DNA of 9,413 nt from Mucilaginibacter sp. (GTDB lineage Bacteria > Bacteroidota > Bacteroidia > Sphingobacteriales > Sphingobacteriaceae): positions 1 through 9,413 of the forward strand of contig JAQBNY010000314.1 of NCBI GenBank assembly GCA_028288315.1. Reading direction: 5' to 3'. The position numbers were made by a program, and so were the translations under genes. The notes below the pieces were generated by a model, which saw only the letters and a program-made list of their open reading frames with translations, was not told the DNA's origin and made no database searches. Shown here one piece after another: positions 1-5,983 of this stretch (the first letter of the stretch is position 1; the number at the start of each line of letters is the position of its first letter).

Positions 1-1479
1 CGTATCCACCAGATAGAGCTTTTTATGAAATACCCTAACGAGGTACAGGAAGAGTGGTTTGAGCATTTGGTTGCCGGTGCAGAGAATACAGAATGGGGCA
101 AAAAGCACCATTACAAAAGCATTGAAAACCTTGAGCATTTTAAAGAACGCGTACCCATACAAAATTACGATACGCTAAAGCCATACATTGAGCGGATGTT
201 AAAGGGTGAGCAAAATGTACTTTGGCCCTCAGAGATCCGCTGGTTTGCCAAATCATCAGGCACAACAAACGATCGCAGCAAATTTATCCCGGTAAGTGAA
301 GAGTCGTTAGAAGAGTGCCACTTTAAGGGTGGTAAGGATATGCTCACCATTTACTTTAACAACCGGCCAAACGCCCGTGTTTTTACAGGCAAAAGTTTAA
401 CATTGGGAGGCAGTCACCAAATTGGTCAGCTTAATTCTGATACCTCTTTTGGCGATCTTTCTGCCGTACTAATGAAAAATCTGCCCTTATGGGCCGAGTT
501 CTACCGCACACCACATCTGGATATTGCACTGATAGAGAACTTTGAGGAAAAGATAGAGAAGATGGCTTATGCCACTAAAGATGTAAATGTAACCAGCATA
601 AGTGGTGTGCCTACCTGGAACATACTGCTGTTTAAACGCATCCTGGAGATCACCGGTAAAAAGAACTTATTGGAAGTATGGCCTAACCTGGAACTGTATT
701 TTCATGGTGCGGTTAACTTTACCCCCTACCGTGAGCAGTTTAAAAAACTGATCCCGGATGATAACATGTACTACCTGGAAACCTATAATGCATCTGAAGG
801 TTTCTTTGGTATCCAAGACCTGGATGACCCGGGCGACCTGCTGTTAATGCTTGATTATGGCATCTTTTACGAGTTTCTTCCACTCGAAAACCTGAATGAC
901 GACAACCCAAAAACACTCACGCTTGATGAGGTGGAACTAAATAAGAACTATGCGCTCATTATTAGCACTAATGCCGGTTTATGGCGTTATATGATAGGCG
1001 ATACCATCCGTTTTAGTTCCTTATCCCCTTTCAGGATACAAATAACAGGCCGTACCAAACATTACATTAATGCTTTTGGCGAGGAATTGATTATAGACAA
1101 TGCCGAACGTGCACTGGCCGAGGCCTGCTCACAAACAGGTGCAATTATACGTGACTATACCGCCGCCCCTGTTTATTTTACCGGCAATGAATGTGGTGCC
1201 CACGAATGGCTGATTGAATTTGAGAAAAAGCCATCAGAATTTGAACGCTTTATAGATATTTTAGATGAAACCCTCCGCCGTGTAAACTCTGATTATGATG
1301 CCAAGCGTTTTAAAGATCTGGCTTTGCGCCGTCCTATAGTCCGCAAGGTTACCGAGGGCACTTTCTTTAACTGGATGAAGGAGAAAGGAAAACTGGGCGG
1401 TCAGCATAAAGTACCTCGCCTGGCCAACAACCGCGAGTATATCGATAGCATTTTGAAGATGCTGCAATTAGTAGGATAG
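1..1479 (+). CDS. GH3 auxin-responsive-promoter family protein (acyl-amido synthetase-like), 5' truncated
   Basis: This is the C-terminal bulk of a GH3-family enzyme of the adenylate-forming superfamily. Plant members conjugate amino acids to acyl acids such as auxin or jasmonate using ATP; the substrate of bacterial members is generally unknown. Visible signatures are the ATP-binding SSGTT at nt 253-267, YNASEGFFGIQD from nt 784, GLWRYMIGDTIRF from nt 975 and GRTKHYINAFGEEL from nt 1048. The reading frame is open from the first base: the eight codons before the ATG at nt 25 read RIHQIELF and fit the family's N-terminal region (family members are about 500 aa), so that ATG is internal and the true start lies upstream of the window. 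No signal peptide or membrane segment is visible in the part seen, so it is probably cytoplasmic. The gene converges on folP. The family call is firm; the substrate is not inferable from this sequence. Confidence 0.93.
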   Translation, partial: RIHQIELFMKYPNEVQEEWFEHLVAGAENTEWGKKHHYKSIENLEHFKERVPIQNYDTLKPYIERMLKGEQNVLWPSEIRWFAKSSGTTNDRSKFIPVSEESLEECHFKGGKDMLTIYFNNRPNARVFTGKSLTLGGSHQIGQLNSDTSFGDLSAVLMKNLPLWAEFYRTPHLDIALIENFEEKIEKMAYATKDVNVTSISGVPTWNILLFKRILEITGKKNLLEVWPNLELYFHGAVNFTPYREQFKKLIPDDNMYYLETYNASEGFFGIQDLDDPGDLLLMLDYGIFYEFLPLENLNDDNPKTLTLDEVELNKNYALIISTNAGLWRYMIGDTIRFSSLSPFRIQITGRTKHYINAFGEELIIDNAERALAEACSQTGAIIRDYTAAPVYFTGNECGAHEWLIEFEKKPSEFERFIDILDETLRRVNSDYDAKRFKDLALRRPIVRKVTEGTFFNWMKEKGKLGGQHKVPRLANNREYIDSILKMLQLVG

Positions 1480-1499
1480 TTGCGTATTCGGAAGACTTG

Positions 1500-1609
1500 A
1501 CTCACCCGGTCTTTGCTGCGCAAGAGGGTTAAAACTGCTTTTTGCATTGCACTACCCTCTTTCCGCTTGCGGAGAGAGGGTCGACCCGCGTAGCGTAGTC
1601 GGGGTGAGT
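1500..1609. repeat. Nested palindromic intergenic repeat between convergent genes; likely bidirectional terminator
   Basis: Outer arms ACTCACCC (1500-1507) and GGGTGAGT (1602-1609) are exact inverse complements. Inside lies a strong hairpin with arms CCCTCTTTCCGC (1555-1566) and GCGGAGAGAGGG (1569-1580), paired at 11 of 12 positions with the twelfth a possible G-U; the innermost pair must open to give a four-base loop. A competing partner, AAGAGGGT (1522-1529), is exactly complementary to ACCCTCTT (1554-1561), so two exclusive structures are possible. The element fills the spacer between GH3 and folP, where a bidirectional terminator would be expected. It resembles dispersed palindromic repeats of Sphingobacteriaceae genomes (from memory, not searched). 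Confidence 0.7.
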
Positions 1610-1634
1610 TAGTAGGCGAAAAGCTATTCGGCTA

Positions 1635-2507
1635 TTATAAGGCCTCCGGCCGCCTCTCACCACACGCTTCCCAAATTTTAACCGTCTCTACTGCTTCCTT
1701 CACATCATGTACCCTTAATATGTTTGCACCTTTCATCAGGGCAATAGTATTTAAAGCCGTTGTTCCGTTTAAGGCTTCTTCTGCAGTAGTGCCTAATAAT
1801 CCGTAAATCATTCTCTTGCGCGATATACCGGCAAGTATCGGTAACTGCAATACGTTAAAACCCTGCATGCGGTTTATAAGCTCATAACTATCACTGGCTT
1901 TTTTGGCGAAACCAAAGCCCGGATCAAGGATAATATCATGCACGCCTAATTGCTTTAATTGATATATCTTTTTTACAAAATAATTAAACACCTCGGCAAA
2001 TACATCTTCATAGTCCGTTAGCTGGGCCATGTTTTGCGGTGTACCACGCATGTGCATCAAAACGTAGGGCACTTGCAAACGGGCAGCAGTAGCAAACATA
2101 TCCGTATCAAGCTCTCCTCCTGAAATATCATTTATTATATGCGCACCGGCTTTAATGGCAGCTTCGGCAACACCCGAACGAAAGGTATCAGCAGAGAGCA
2201 CAGCATCCGGAAAACTGGCGGCAATAGCCTCAACAGCAGGCAATAAGCGGTCGGTTTCTTCTTGTATTGAAATATCAACTGCTCCAGGTCGGGATGAATA
2301 TGCGCCAACATCCAGAAATGTAGCACCATCTGCAAGCATTTTTTCAGCTTGCTTTAAAACTGCATCAATCCCGGCTTTCCTGCTTTCCGCATAAAAAGAA
2401 TCGGGCGTAATGTTAATAATACCCATCACTTTTGGTGTACTGAGGTCCATCAATTTACCGCCTGCATTAAGAGTTGCTTTTTTCTGAAAAAATGTATCTT
2501 TAGCCAC
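1635..2507 (-). CDS. folP: Dihydropteroate synthase
   Basis: FolP condenses 6-hydroxymethyl-7,8-dihydropterin pyrophosphate with p-aminobenzoate to give 7,8-dihydropteroate in cytoplasmic folate synthesis; it is the sulfonamide target. The protein is 290 aa, a normal length, and carries the TIM-barrel signatures in order: VMGIINITPDSF (about residues 28-38), LDVGAYSSRPG (65-75), SADTF (105-109), NDISGG (126-131), MHMRGTP (151-157), LDPGFGF (194-200), the pterin/sulfonamide-site SRK (229-231) and RVHD (265-268). GAYSSRPG replaces the common GGQSTRPG variant. The start taken is GTG at 2507-2505; the next in-frame ATG (residue 20) would remove the lead-in segment FFQKKATLN, which family members normally keep. 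No clear Shine-Dalgarno precedes it. A weak minus-strand TAACTTTA at 2538-2531 could be its -7 box. It is transcribed divergently from the DUF1599 operon. Confidence 0.96.
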   Translation of the reverse strand: MAKDTFFQKKATLNAGGKLMDLSTPKVMGIINITPDSFYAESRKAGIDAVLKQAEKMLADGATFLDVGAYSSRPGAVDISIQEETDRLLPAVEAIAASFPDAVLSADTFRSGVAEAAIKAGAHIINDISGGELDTDMFATAARLQVPYVLMHMRGTPQNMAQLTDYEDVFAEVFNYFVKKIYQLKQLGVHDIILDPGFGFAKKASDSYELINRMQGFNVLQLPILAGISRKRMIYGLLGTTAEEALNGTTALNTIALMKGANILRVHDVKEAVETVKIWEACGERRPEAL

Positions 2508-2584
2508 AATATTATGAGATTGAAAGATTGTAAAGTTAGATTAACTCCATCAATTTGTTCACTCATAAATCAGACAGATTATTA

Positions 2585-2592
2585 TAAATTTG
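2585..2592 (+). promoter_or_regulatory. Candidate Bacteroidota -7 box for the DUF1599-DoxX-aroK operon
   Basis: TAAATTTG is an exact match to the Bacteroidota -7 consensus TAnnTTTG. The nearest upstream TTTG (2554-2557) leaves 27 nt, longer than the usual spacing of about 19, so the -33 element is uncertain. If used, transcription would start near 2598-2600, just before the leader hairpin and about 90 nt ahead of the first operon gene. Confidence 0.4.
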
Positions 2593-2604
2593 ATTTGTGC
2601 GAAA

Positions 2605-2621
2605 CCTTTCCTCTTGAAAGG
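2605..2621 (+). promoter_or_regulatory. Leader hairpin overlapping a strong Shine-Dalgarno
   Basis: CCTTTC (2605-2610) and GAAAGG (2616-2621) form a perfect 6-bp stem with a 5-nt CTCTT loop. The right arm covers most of the Shine-Dalgarno AAAGGAG (2617-2623), which sits 5 nt before the ATG at 2629. The structure could therefore limit ribosome access to the micro-ORF. This is seen in sequence only; function is inferred. Confidence 0.4.
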
Positions 2622-2628
2622 AGCAATT

Positions 2629-2676
2629 ATGGGATATAAAGTACTACGCCTGGCCCTGCACCGCATAAACTCTTAA
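2629..2676 (+). CDS. Possible 15-codon leader peptide ORF (MGYKVLRLALHRINS)
   Basis: An ATG preceded at 5-nt spacing by AAAGGAG, the best Shine-Dalgarno I see in the window, opens a short frame ending in TAA at 2674-2676. The predicted peptide is basic and hydrophobic, and I do not recognise it. It ends 13 nt before the TTG start of the DUF1599 gene and is in a different frame, so it could couple translation into that weakly initiated gene, as leader peptides do. It shows no run of one amino acid that would mark classical attenuation. It may equally be a chance ORF or a remnant; conservation of the peptide in relatives would decide. Confidence 0.3.
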   Translation: MGYKVLRLALHRINS

Positions 2677-2689
2677 AACAGGCAACAAC

Positions 2690-3229
2690 TTGAGCAATAC
2701 AGCAGCAGAATACGAAGCGGTAATAAATATATGCAAGGGCCTTTTCATGAAAAAGACCCGCGATTATGGTACAGCATGGCGCATACTCAGGCCGGAATCA
2801 ATCACCGACCAGATATTTATAAAAGCCCAGCGTATTCGTACCATCGAAGATAAAAAGGTTTCCAAAATAGATGAGGACATTACCGGCGAATATATTGGCA
2901 TTGTAAACTATTGCGTTATTGCCATGATGCAATTAGACAGCACAGCCGAAACAGCTTTTGAACTGGAGCCAAACCATGTGGAGAGATTATTTGATGAAAA
3001 AGCCAACGAGACCAAAGAACTCATGTTTGCTAAGAACCATGATTATGGCGAAGCCTGGCGTGACATGCGCATAAGTTCGTTAACCGATCTGATACTGATG
3101 AAACTGCTGCGTGTTAAGCAAATTGAAGATAACAAAGGGCAAACACTGGCATCTGAAGGTGTAAAAGCCAATTATCAGGACATGCTGAATTACGCGGTGT
3201 TTGCGCTGATAAAACTGGGTGTAAAATGA
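2690..3229 (+). CDS. DUF1599-domain protein with two tandem repeats of the domain
   Basis: This 179-aa soluble protein consists of two copies of one helical unit offset by about 93 residues. DYGTAWR (25-31) matches DYGEAWR (118-124), ITDQIFIKAQRIRTIED (38-54) matches LTDLILMKLLRVKQIED (131-147), and EYIGIVNYCVIAMMQL (67-82) matches NYQDMLNYAVFALIKL (161-176). This is the DUF1599 pattern of Bacteroidota. The biochemical role is not established to my knowledge; conserved acidic and Lys/Arg positions on helices would be compatible with nucleotide handling, but that is inference. The start is TTG at 2690: an in-frame TAA at 2666 leaves no ATG or GTG upstream, and only a weak AGG (2680-2682) precedes it. 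Its stop overlaps the next start in ATGA, so it is the first gene of a three-gene operon. Confidence 0.88.
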   Translation: MSNTAAEYEAVINICKGLFMKKTRDYGTAWRILRPESITDQIFIKAQRIRTIEDKKVSKIDEDITGEYIGIVNYCVIAMMQLDSTAETAFELEPNHVERLFDEKANETKELMFAKNHDYGEAWRDMRISSLTDLILMKLLRVKQIEDNKGQTLASEGVKANYQDMLNYAVFALIKLGVK

Positions 3230-4377
3230 AGAACGGTTTAGTATGGTTTTGCCGCATAGCAGTTGGGCTGTTATTTATTTTTTCGGGACTAATAAAGGCT
3301 AATGATCCGCTGGGCTTTTCCTACAAGCTCGAAGAATATTTTGAGGTATTCCATTTAACATCACTTAATGGGTTGGCTTTAAGTTTGGCTATTATTTTAT
3401 GCGCACTTGAAATGATACTGGGTTTTGCCCTGCTTATAGGCACCCGTGCAGTACAGGTAGTTTGGGGGTTGTTGTTATTGATCATCTTTTTCGCGTTCCT
3501 TACATTTTACTCGGCATTTTTTAAAGTGGTGCAAACTTGCGGCTGCTTTGGCGATGCTATCCCTTTAACACCATGGCAATCGTTCAGTAAAGACATGGTT
3601 CTGCTGCTACTGGTGTTGGTGCTGTTTGTGAATCGTACAAGCATCAAATCATTATTCAATAAAAAAACCGGCGACCAGCTACTTATTGGCGCTACCATTG
3701 TGTTTGTTGGCTTTGGTTTATATACCTACAACTTTTTGCCCATAGTTGACTTTTTACCTTATAAAATTGGCGCCAACATTCTCGAAGAAATGAAAACTCC
3801 GCCCGGCTCTAAACCGGATGAGTTTGAGGTTACCTATAACCTCAAAAATAAAAAGACCAGCGAAACAAAGGTGATGAGGGATAAGGAATACCTTAAAACT
3901 GCCATCTGGAAAGATGCCAATTGGGAGATAGTGGGTAGCCCGGAAAGTAGATTGGTAAAAAAAGGTTTCGAGCCAAAAATCCGCGACCTTAATATACAGG
4001 ATGCACAGGGAAATAATTACAACCAGGAACTGCTATCTAATCCGTTCTATAGCCTGGTGATTGTAGCTTATAATCTGGAAGGCACTAATACCAATGCGCT
4101 GAACCGCATTAACGCTTTAGCGGCAAATTTGATACAAAACTTTAACACACGTGTAATACTGCTTACCTCAAACGCTCCGGCCAATGCCGAAGTTTTTGCT
4201 AAACAACATAAACTGGTAGGCGAATTATTTTATGCCGATGGCGTTCCGCTGAAAACGATGGTGCGCTCAAACCCTGGCATTATTTTACTTAAAAACGGAA
4301 CCGTGATTAATAAATGGCACTACCACAATATGCCTAAATATGAAGATCTGGTTAAAAATTATTTAAGCAAGCAATGA
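3226..4377 (+). CDS. BT_3928-type DoxX/MauE-like membrane protein with C-terminal thioredoxin-like domain
   Basis: This 383-aa inner-membrane protein has hydrophobic segments at about residues 7-23, 50-72, 78-99, 123-136 and 152-171. The first four form a DoxX/MauE-like unit with the FSGLIKANDPLG motif (19-30) and, after the third segment, CGCFGD (105-110), a cysteine pair typical of MauE-like redox helpers. Residues 180-383 are soluble and look thioredoxin-like in layout (SLVIVAYNL at 276-284, VILLTSN at 310-316, NPGIILLKNG at 349-358, where Pro350 may be the cis-Pro), but they contain no cysteine and so cannot act as a thiol oxidoreductase alone. The family is common in Bacteroidota; its function is unproven, though a role in disulfide or electron transfer at the membrane is plausible. 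It overlaps both neighbours by 4 bp, so translation is probably coupled. Confidence 0.87.
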   Translation: MKNGLVWFCRIAVGLLFIFSGLIKANDPLGFSYKLEEYFEVFHLTSLNGLALSLAIILCALEMILGFALLIGTRAVQVVWGLLLLIIFFAFLTFYSAFFKVVQTCGCFGDAIPLTPWQSFSKDMVLLLLVLVLFVNRTSIKSLFNKKTGDQLLIGATIVFVGFGLYTYNFLPIVDFLPYKIGANILEEMKTPPGSKPDEFEVTYNLKNKKTSETKVMRDKEYLKTAIWKDANWEIVGSPESRLVKKGFEPKIRDLNIQDAQGNNYNQELLSNPFYSLVIVAYNLEGTNTNALNRINALAANLIQNFNTRVILLTSNAPANAEVFAKQHKLVGELFYADGVPLKTMVRSNPGIILLKNGTVINKWHYHNMPKYEDLVKNYLSKQ

Positions 4378-4883
4378 GCCTCCTATTTTTAATTGGCTTT
4401 ATGGGCTGCGGAAAAACGACATTGGGCAAGAAATTAGCCTCAAGTTTAGGTTATAATTTCATTGACCTCGACCATGTGCTGGAAGCCCAAATAGGCATGA
4501 CCATTCCCGAATATTTCTCGACCCACAGTGAGGAAGAGTTCCGCAAGCTGGAATCGGAAATTTTGAAAACAACGCAATACCCTCAAAATACAATAGTATC
4601 AACAGGTGGTGGCCTTCCCTGCTTTTTTGACCACATAGAATGGATGAACAATCACGGGCAAACCGTATACATCCAACTATCTCCAAAAGCATTAGCCAGC
4701 CGTTTAGACCATCCAAAAGCATCCCGCCCTGTATTACAAGGCAAAAAAGGCGACGAACTAATAGCCTTTATCGAACACAAATTAGCCGAACGTGAAGGTT
4801 ATTATTTGCAAGCCACCCACACAGTAAACGGGATAGATCTTTCGGCGGAGAAGGTAGCGGAGGTAACAGGGCTTAAGGATTAA
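4374..4883 (+). CDS. aroK: Shikimate kinase
   Basis: AroK phosphorylates shikimate at the 3-hydroxyl with ATP in the cytoplasm, the fifth step of chorismate synthesis. The 169-aa length is typical. It has the Walker A loop GFMGCGKTT (8-16), the shikimate-binding acidic motif IDLDHVLE (30-37, key residue D33), FRKLE with R57 (56-60), the STGGG loop (76-80), the lid arginine in SRPVL (R118) and the C-terminal shikimate-contacting arginine in AEREGYY (R140). No key residue is missing. The ATG overlaps the preceding stop in ATGA, so translation probably depends on the upstream gene. It is the last gene of the operon and faces the PRTase gene across about 100 bp of repeat-bearing spacer. Confidence 0.96.
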   Translation: MSLLFLIGFMGCGKTTLGKKLASSLGYNFIDLDHVLEAQIGMTIPEYFSTHSEEEFRKLESEILKTTQYPQNTIVSTGGGLPCFFDHIEWMNNHGQTVYIQLSPKALASRLDHPKASRPVLQGKKGDELIAFIEHKLAEREGYYLQATHTVNGIDLSAEKVAEVTGLKD

Positions 4884-4885
4884 AA

Positions 4886-4972
4886 GTCATGTCGCTCCTC
4901 CTCCAATGACGCGCGGTAGAAACAAATACGTCTTTGTGAGCGATAGCGTGTCAATCTCGTAACCGATGACAT
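4886..4972. repeat. Degenerate, permuted copy of the GTCATTGCGAG palindromic repeat
   Basis: This lies between convergent aroK and the PRTase gene. Bases 4888-4910 (a GTCGCT...CAATGAC block) resemble 7240-7264, and bases 4938-4961 (GAGCGATAGCG, three differing bases, CAATCTCGT) match 7179-7202 in the same orientation, but the two blocks occur in swapped order here. GTCAT at 4886-4890 and ATGAC at 4966-4970 form the outer ends. It may be the junction of two truncated copies, and may also contribute to termination. Confidence 0.55.
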
Positions 4973-4988
4973 TATAGTAATTTCTACC
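4915..4988. repeat. 8-bp inverted repeat spanning the aroK/PRTase junction
   Basis: GGTAGAAA (4915-4922) and TTTCTACC (4981-4988) are exact inverse complements separated by 58 nt. The right arm includes the PRTase stop codon (4984-4986), and the arms enclose the second half of the degenerate repeat. This may fold as an extended terminator-like structure for the minus-strand gene; the long loop makes that uncertain. Confidence 0.3.
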
Positions 4989-5493
4989 TCAAATAAACTG
5001 CATCTTCTTCACCCTCAACATCTAAAATAACATCAACGTGTTCTTTTATAACGGTAGAAAGGGCAATGCCAGCATAATCAGTAGTTACCGGGAAGCTTTT
5101 GTGGTTGCGGTCTATCAGTACTACTGTACGCAATTTTTTCAACGGGACATCCAAAAAAATACCCAGGCCATAGGCTAATGTTCTGCCGCTGTTCAGCACA
5201 TCATCAACCAGTATAACTACTTTGTTGCTGCATTCTTTAACATCAAAATTGGTTTTGGCATGCAGGCTGCTGCTTTGTTTTTCCAGCTCAATAGTTAGTA
5301 GCTTGCTGCTGAAGGGCGCAATTTTATCAAGTATTGCTTTTAACTTTTGTGCCACCTGGTTGCCGCGGGGTAAAATACCGGCAATCAGTATCTCTTTTTC
5401 ATCAAAATTATCTTCCAGCACCTGGTAAGCAATGCGATCTATCTTTTGCTGTATTTGCTTACTGTTTAATATCAGGAGTTTTTTATCAGACAT
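4984..5493 (-). CDS. PyrR-like phosphoribosyltransferase
   Basis: This 169-aa type I phosphoribosyltransferase has the PRPP-binding signature VVILVDDVLNSGRT (92-105) and the pyrophosphate loop LPRGN (41-45). The C-terminal half (VVLIDRNHKSFPVTTDYAGIAL, from about residue 124 to 145, then VDVILD at 153-158) is laid out like PyrR, the UMP-dependent attenuation regulator and uracil PRTase of Firmicutes. The N-terminal half is more divergent, and no pyrimidine genes or PyrR-binding leader are visible here, so regulation by RNA binding is not supported. The safest call is a cytoplasmic nucleobase PRTase of unknown substrate. The start is ATG at 5493-5491. A promoter candidate lies immediately upstream in the 56-bp gap, suggesting it can be transcribed separately from the gene behind it. 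Confidence 0.85.
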   Translation of the reverse strand: MSDKKLLILNSKQIQQKIDRIAYQVLEDNFDEKEILIAGILPRGNQVAQKLKAILDKIAPFSSKLLTIELEKQSSSLHAKTNFDVKECSNKVVILVDDVLNSGRTLAYGLGIFLDVPLKKLRTVVLIDRNHKSFPVTTDYAGIALSTVIKEHVDVILDVEGEEDAVYLR

Positions 5494-5513
5494 TGTTCAA
5501 TAATTTTGACAGG

Positions 5514-5543
5514 TAAATATAAAGGAACGTTTCAACATTCCAA
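5514..5543 (-). promoter_or_regulatory. Candidate promoter of the PRTase gene
   Basis: On the minus strand TTG (5543-5541) is followed after 19 nt by TATATTTA (5521-5514), close to the Bacteroidota pattern TTTG-N19-TAnnTTTG with A for the last G. The predicted start site falls some 10-15 nt before the ATG, giving a very short leader. Confidence 0.35.
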
Positions 5544-5549
5544 CTTTCA

Positions 5550-5951
5550 CTATCTCTTTACGTAAGGGTAATACACAAAGTTAGCGCCCTCGGGCACAAC
5601 TACAAACACACACATAAAATCGTTTGGGTTTTTGTAGGTATTCAGGAAACGCTCTTTTAGCTCCTTTTTAATGATGCCGCGCTCAACAAACTCTTCAATG
5701 GTTGATGCATGTACACTCCATTCGGTGTTCAGTTCGTTCCTGTCAAGGATCATTTCGCCCAGTTTTAGTTCATGCTGATGGGCAATAAAAATGGGGCTTG
5801 CTGATATTCCTTCTGCCATAATCTCAACAGCAACTTCGTGGATGGATTCATTAAAAAATTTAAGATCGCGTTCCAAACTCAGCAGCGGACTTTCCTTTTT
5901 AACTTTATCTTGTTCTCCGCCTTTTTCATTCAGCAGTTCTTCCGGATCCAT
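5550..5951 (-). CDS. Conserved hypothetical protein, 133 aa
   Basis: I do not recognise a named family. The first 22 residues are charged (MDPEELLNEKGGEQDK...) and probably disordered. The rest looks like a compact alpha/beta domain: an amphipathic helical stretch (about 24-48), SPIFIAHQHELKLGE (52-66), a helix rich in Glu and Lys (84-106), then a conserved-looking end, NPNDFMCVFVVVPEGANFVYYPYVKR, with a hydrophobic strand at 112-120. There is no signal peptide or membrane span. The ATG at 5951-5949 lies 32 bp after the stop of the 288-aa gene upstream in transcription order, so the two are probably co-transcribed. Codon and base use look like its neighbours, and the ordered core suggests a genuine protein. 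Confidence 0.8.
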   Translation of the reverse strand: MDPEELLNEKGGEQDKVKKESPLLSLERDLKFFNESIHEVAVEIMAEGISASPIFIAHQHELKLGEMILDRNELNTEWSVHASTIEEFVERGIIKKELKERFLNTYKNPNDFMCVFVVVPEGANFVYYPYVKR

Positions 5952-5983
5952 ATATTTTTGACTTTACTAAGTATAACTATAAT

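Noticed and set aside
25..27. ATG at 25 as the real start of the GH3 gene
   Set aside because: The frame is open to the first base and the preceding codons (RIHQIELF) fit the family N-terminal region, so the gene is cut by the window edge.
2508..2689. A known metabolite riboswitch in the folP/DUF1599 divergent spacer
   Set aside because: Only one short hairpin is visible; there are no multi-helix junctions or recognisable folate, SAM, TPP or purine aptamer cores.
4886..4988. A tRNA or small structured RNA gene between aroK and the PRTase gene
   Set aside because: No T-loop GTTCRA, acceptor-stem pairing or CCA end is found; the pairing is explained by the repeat blocks.
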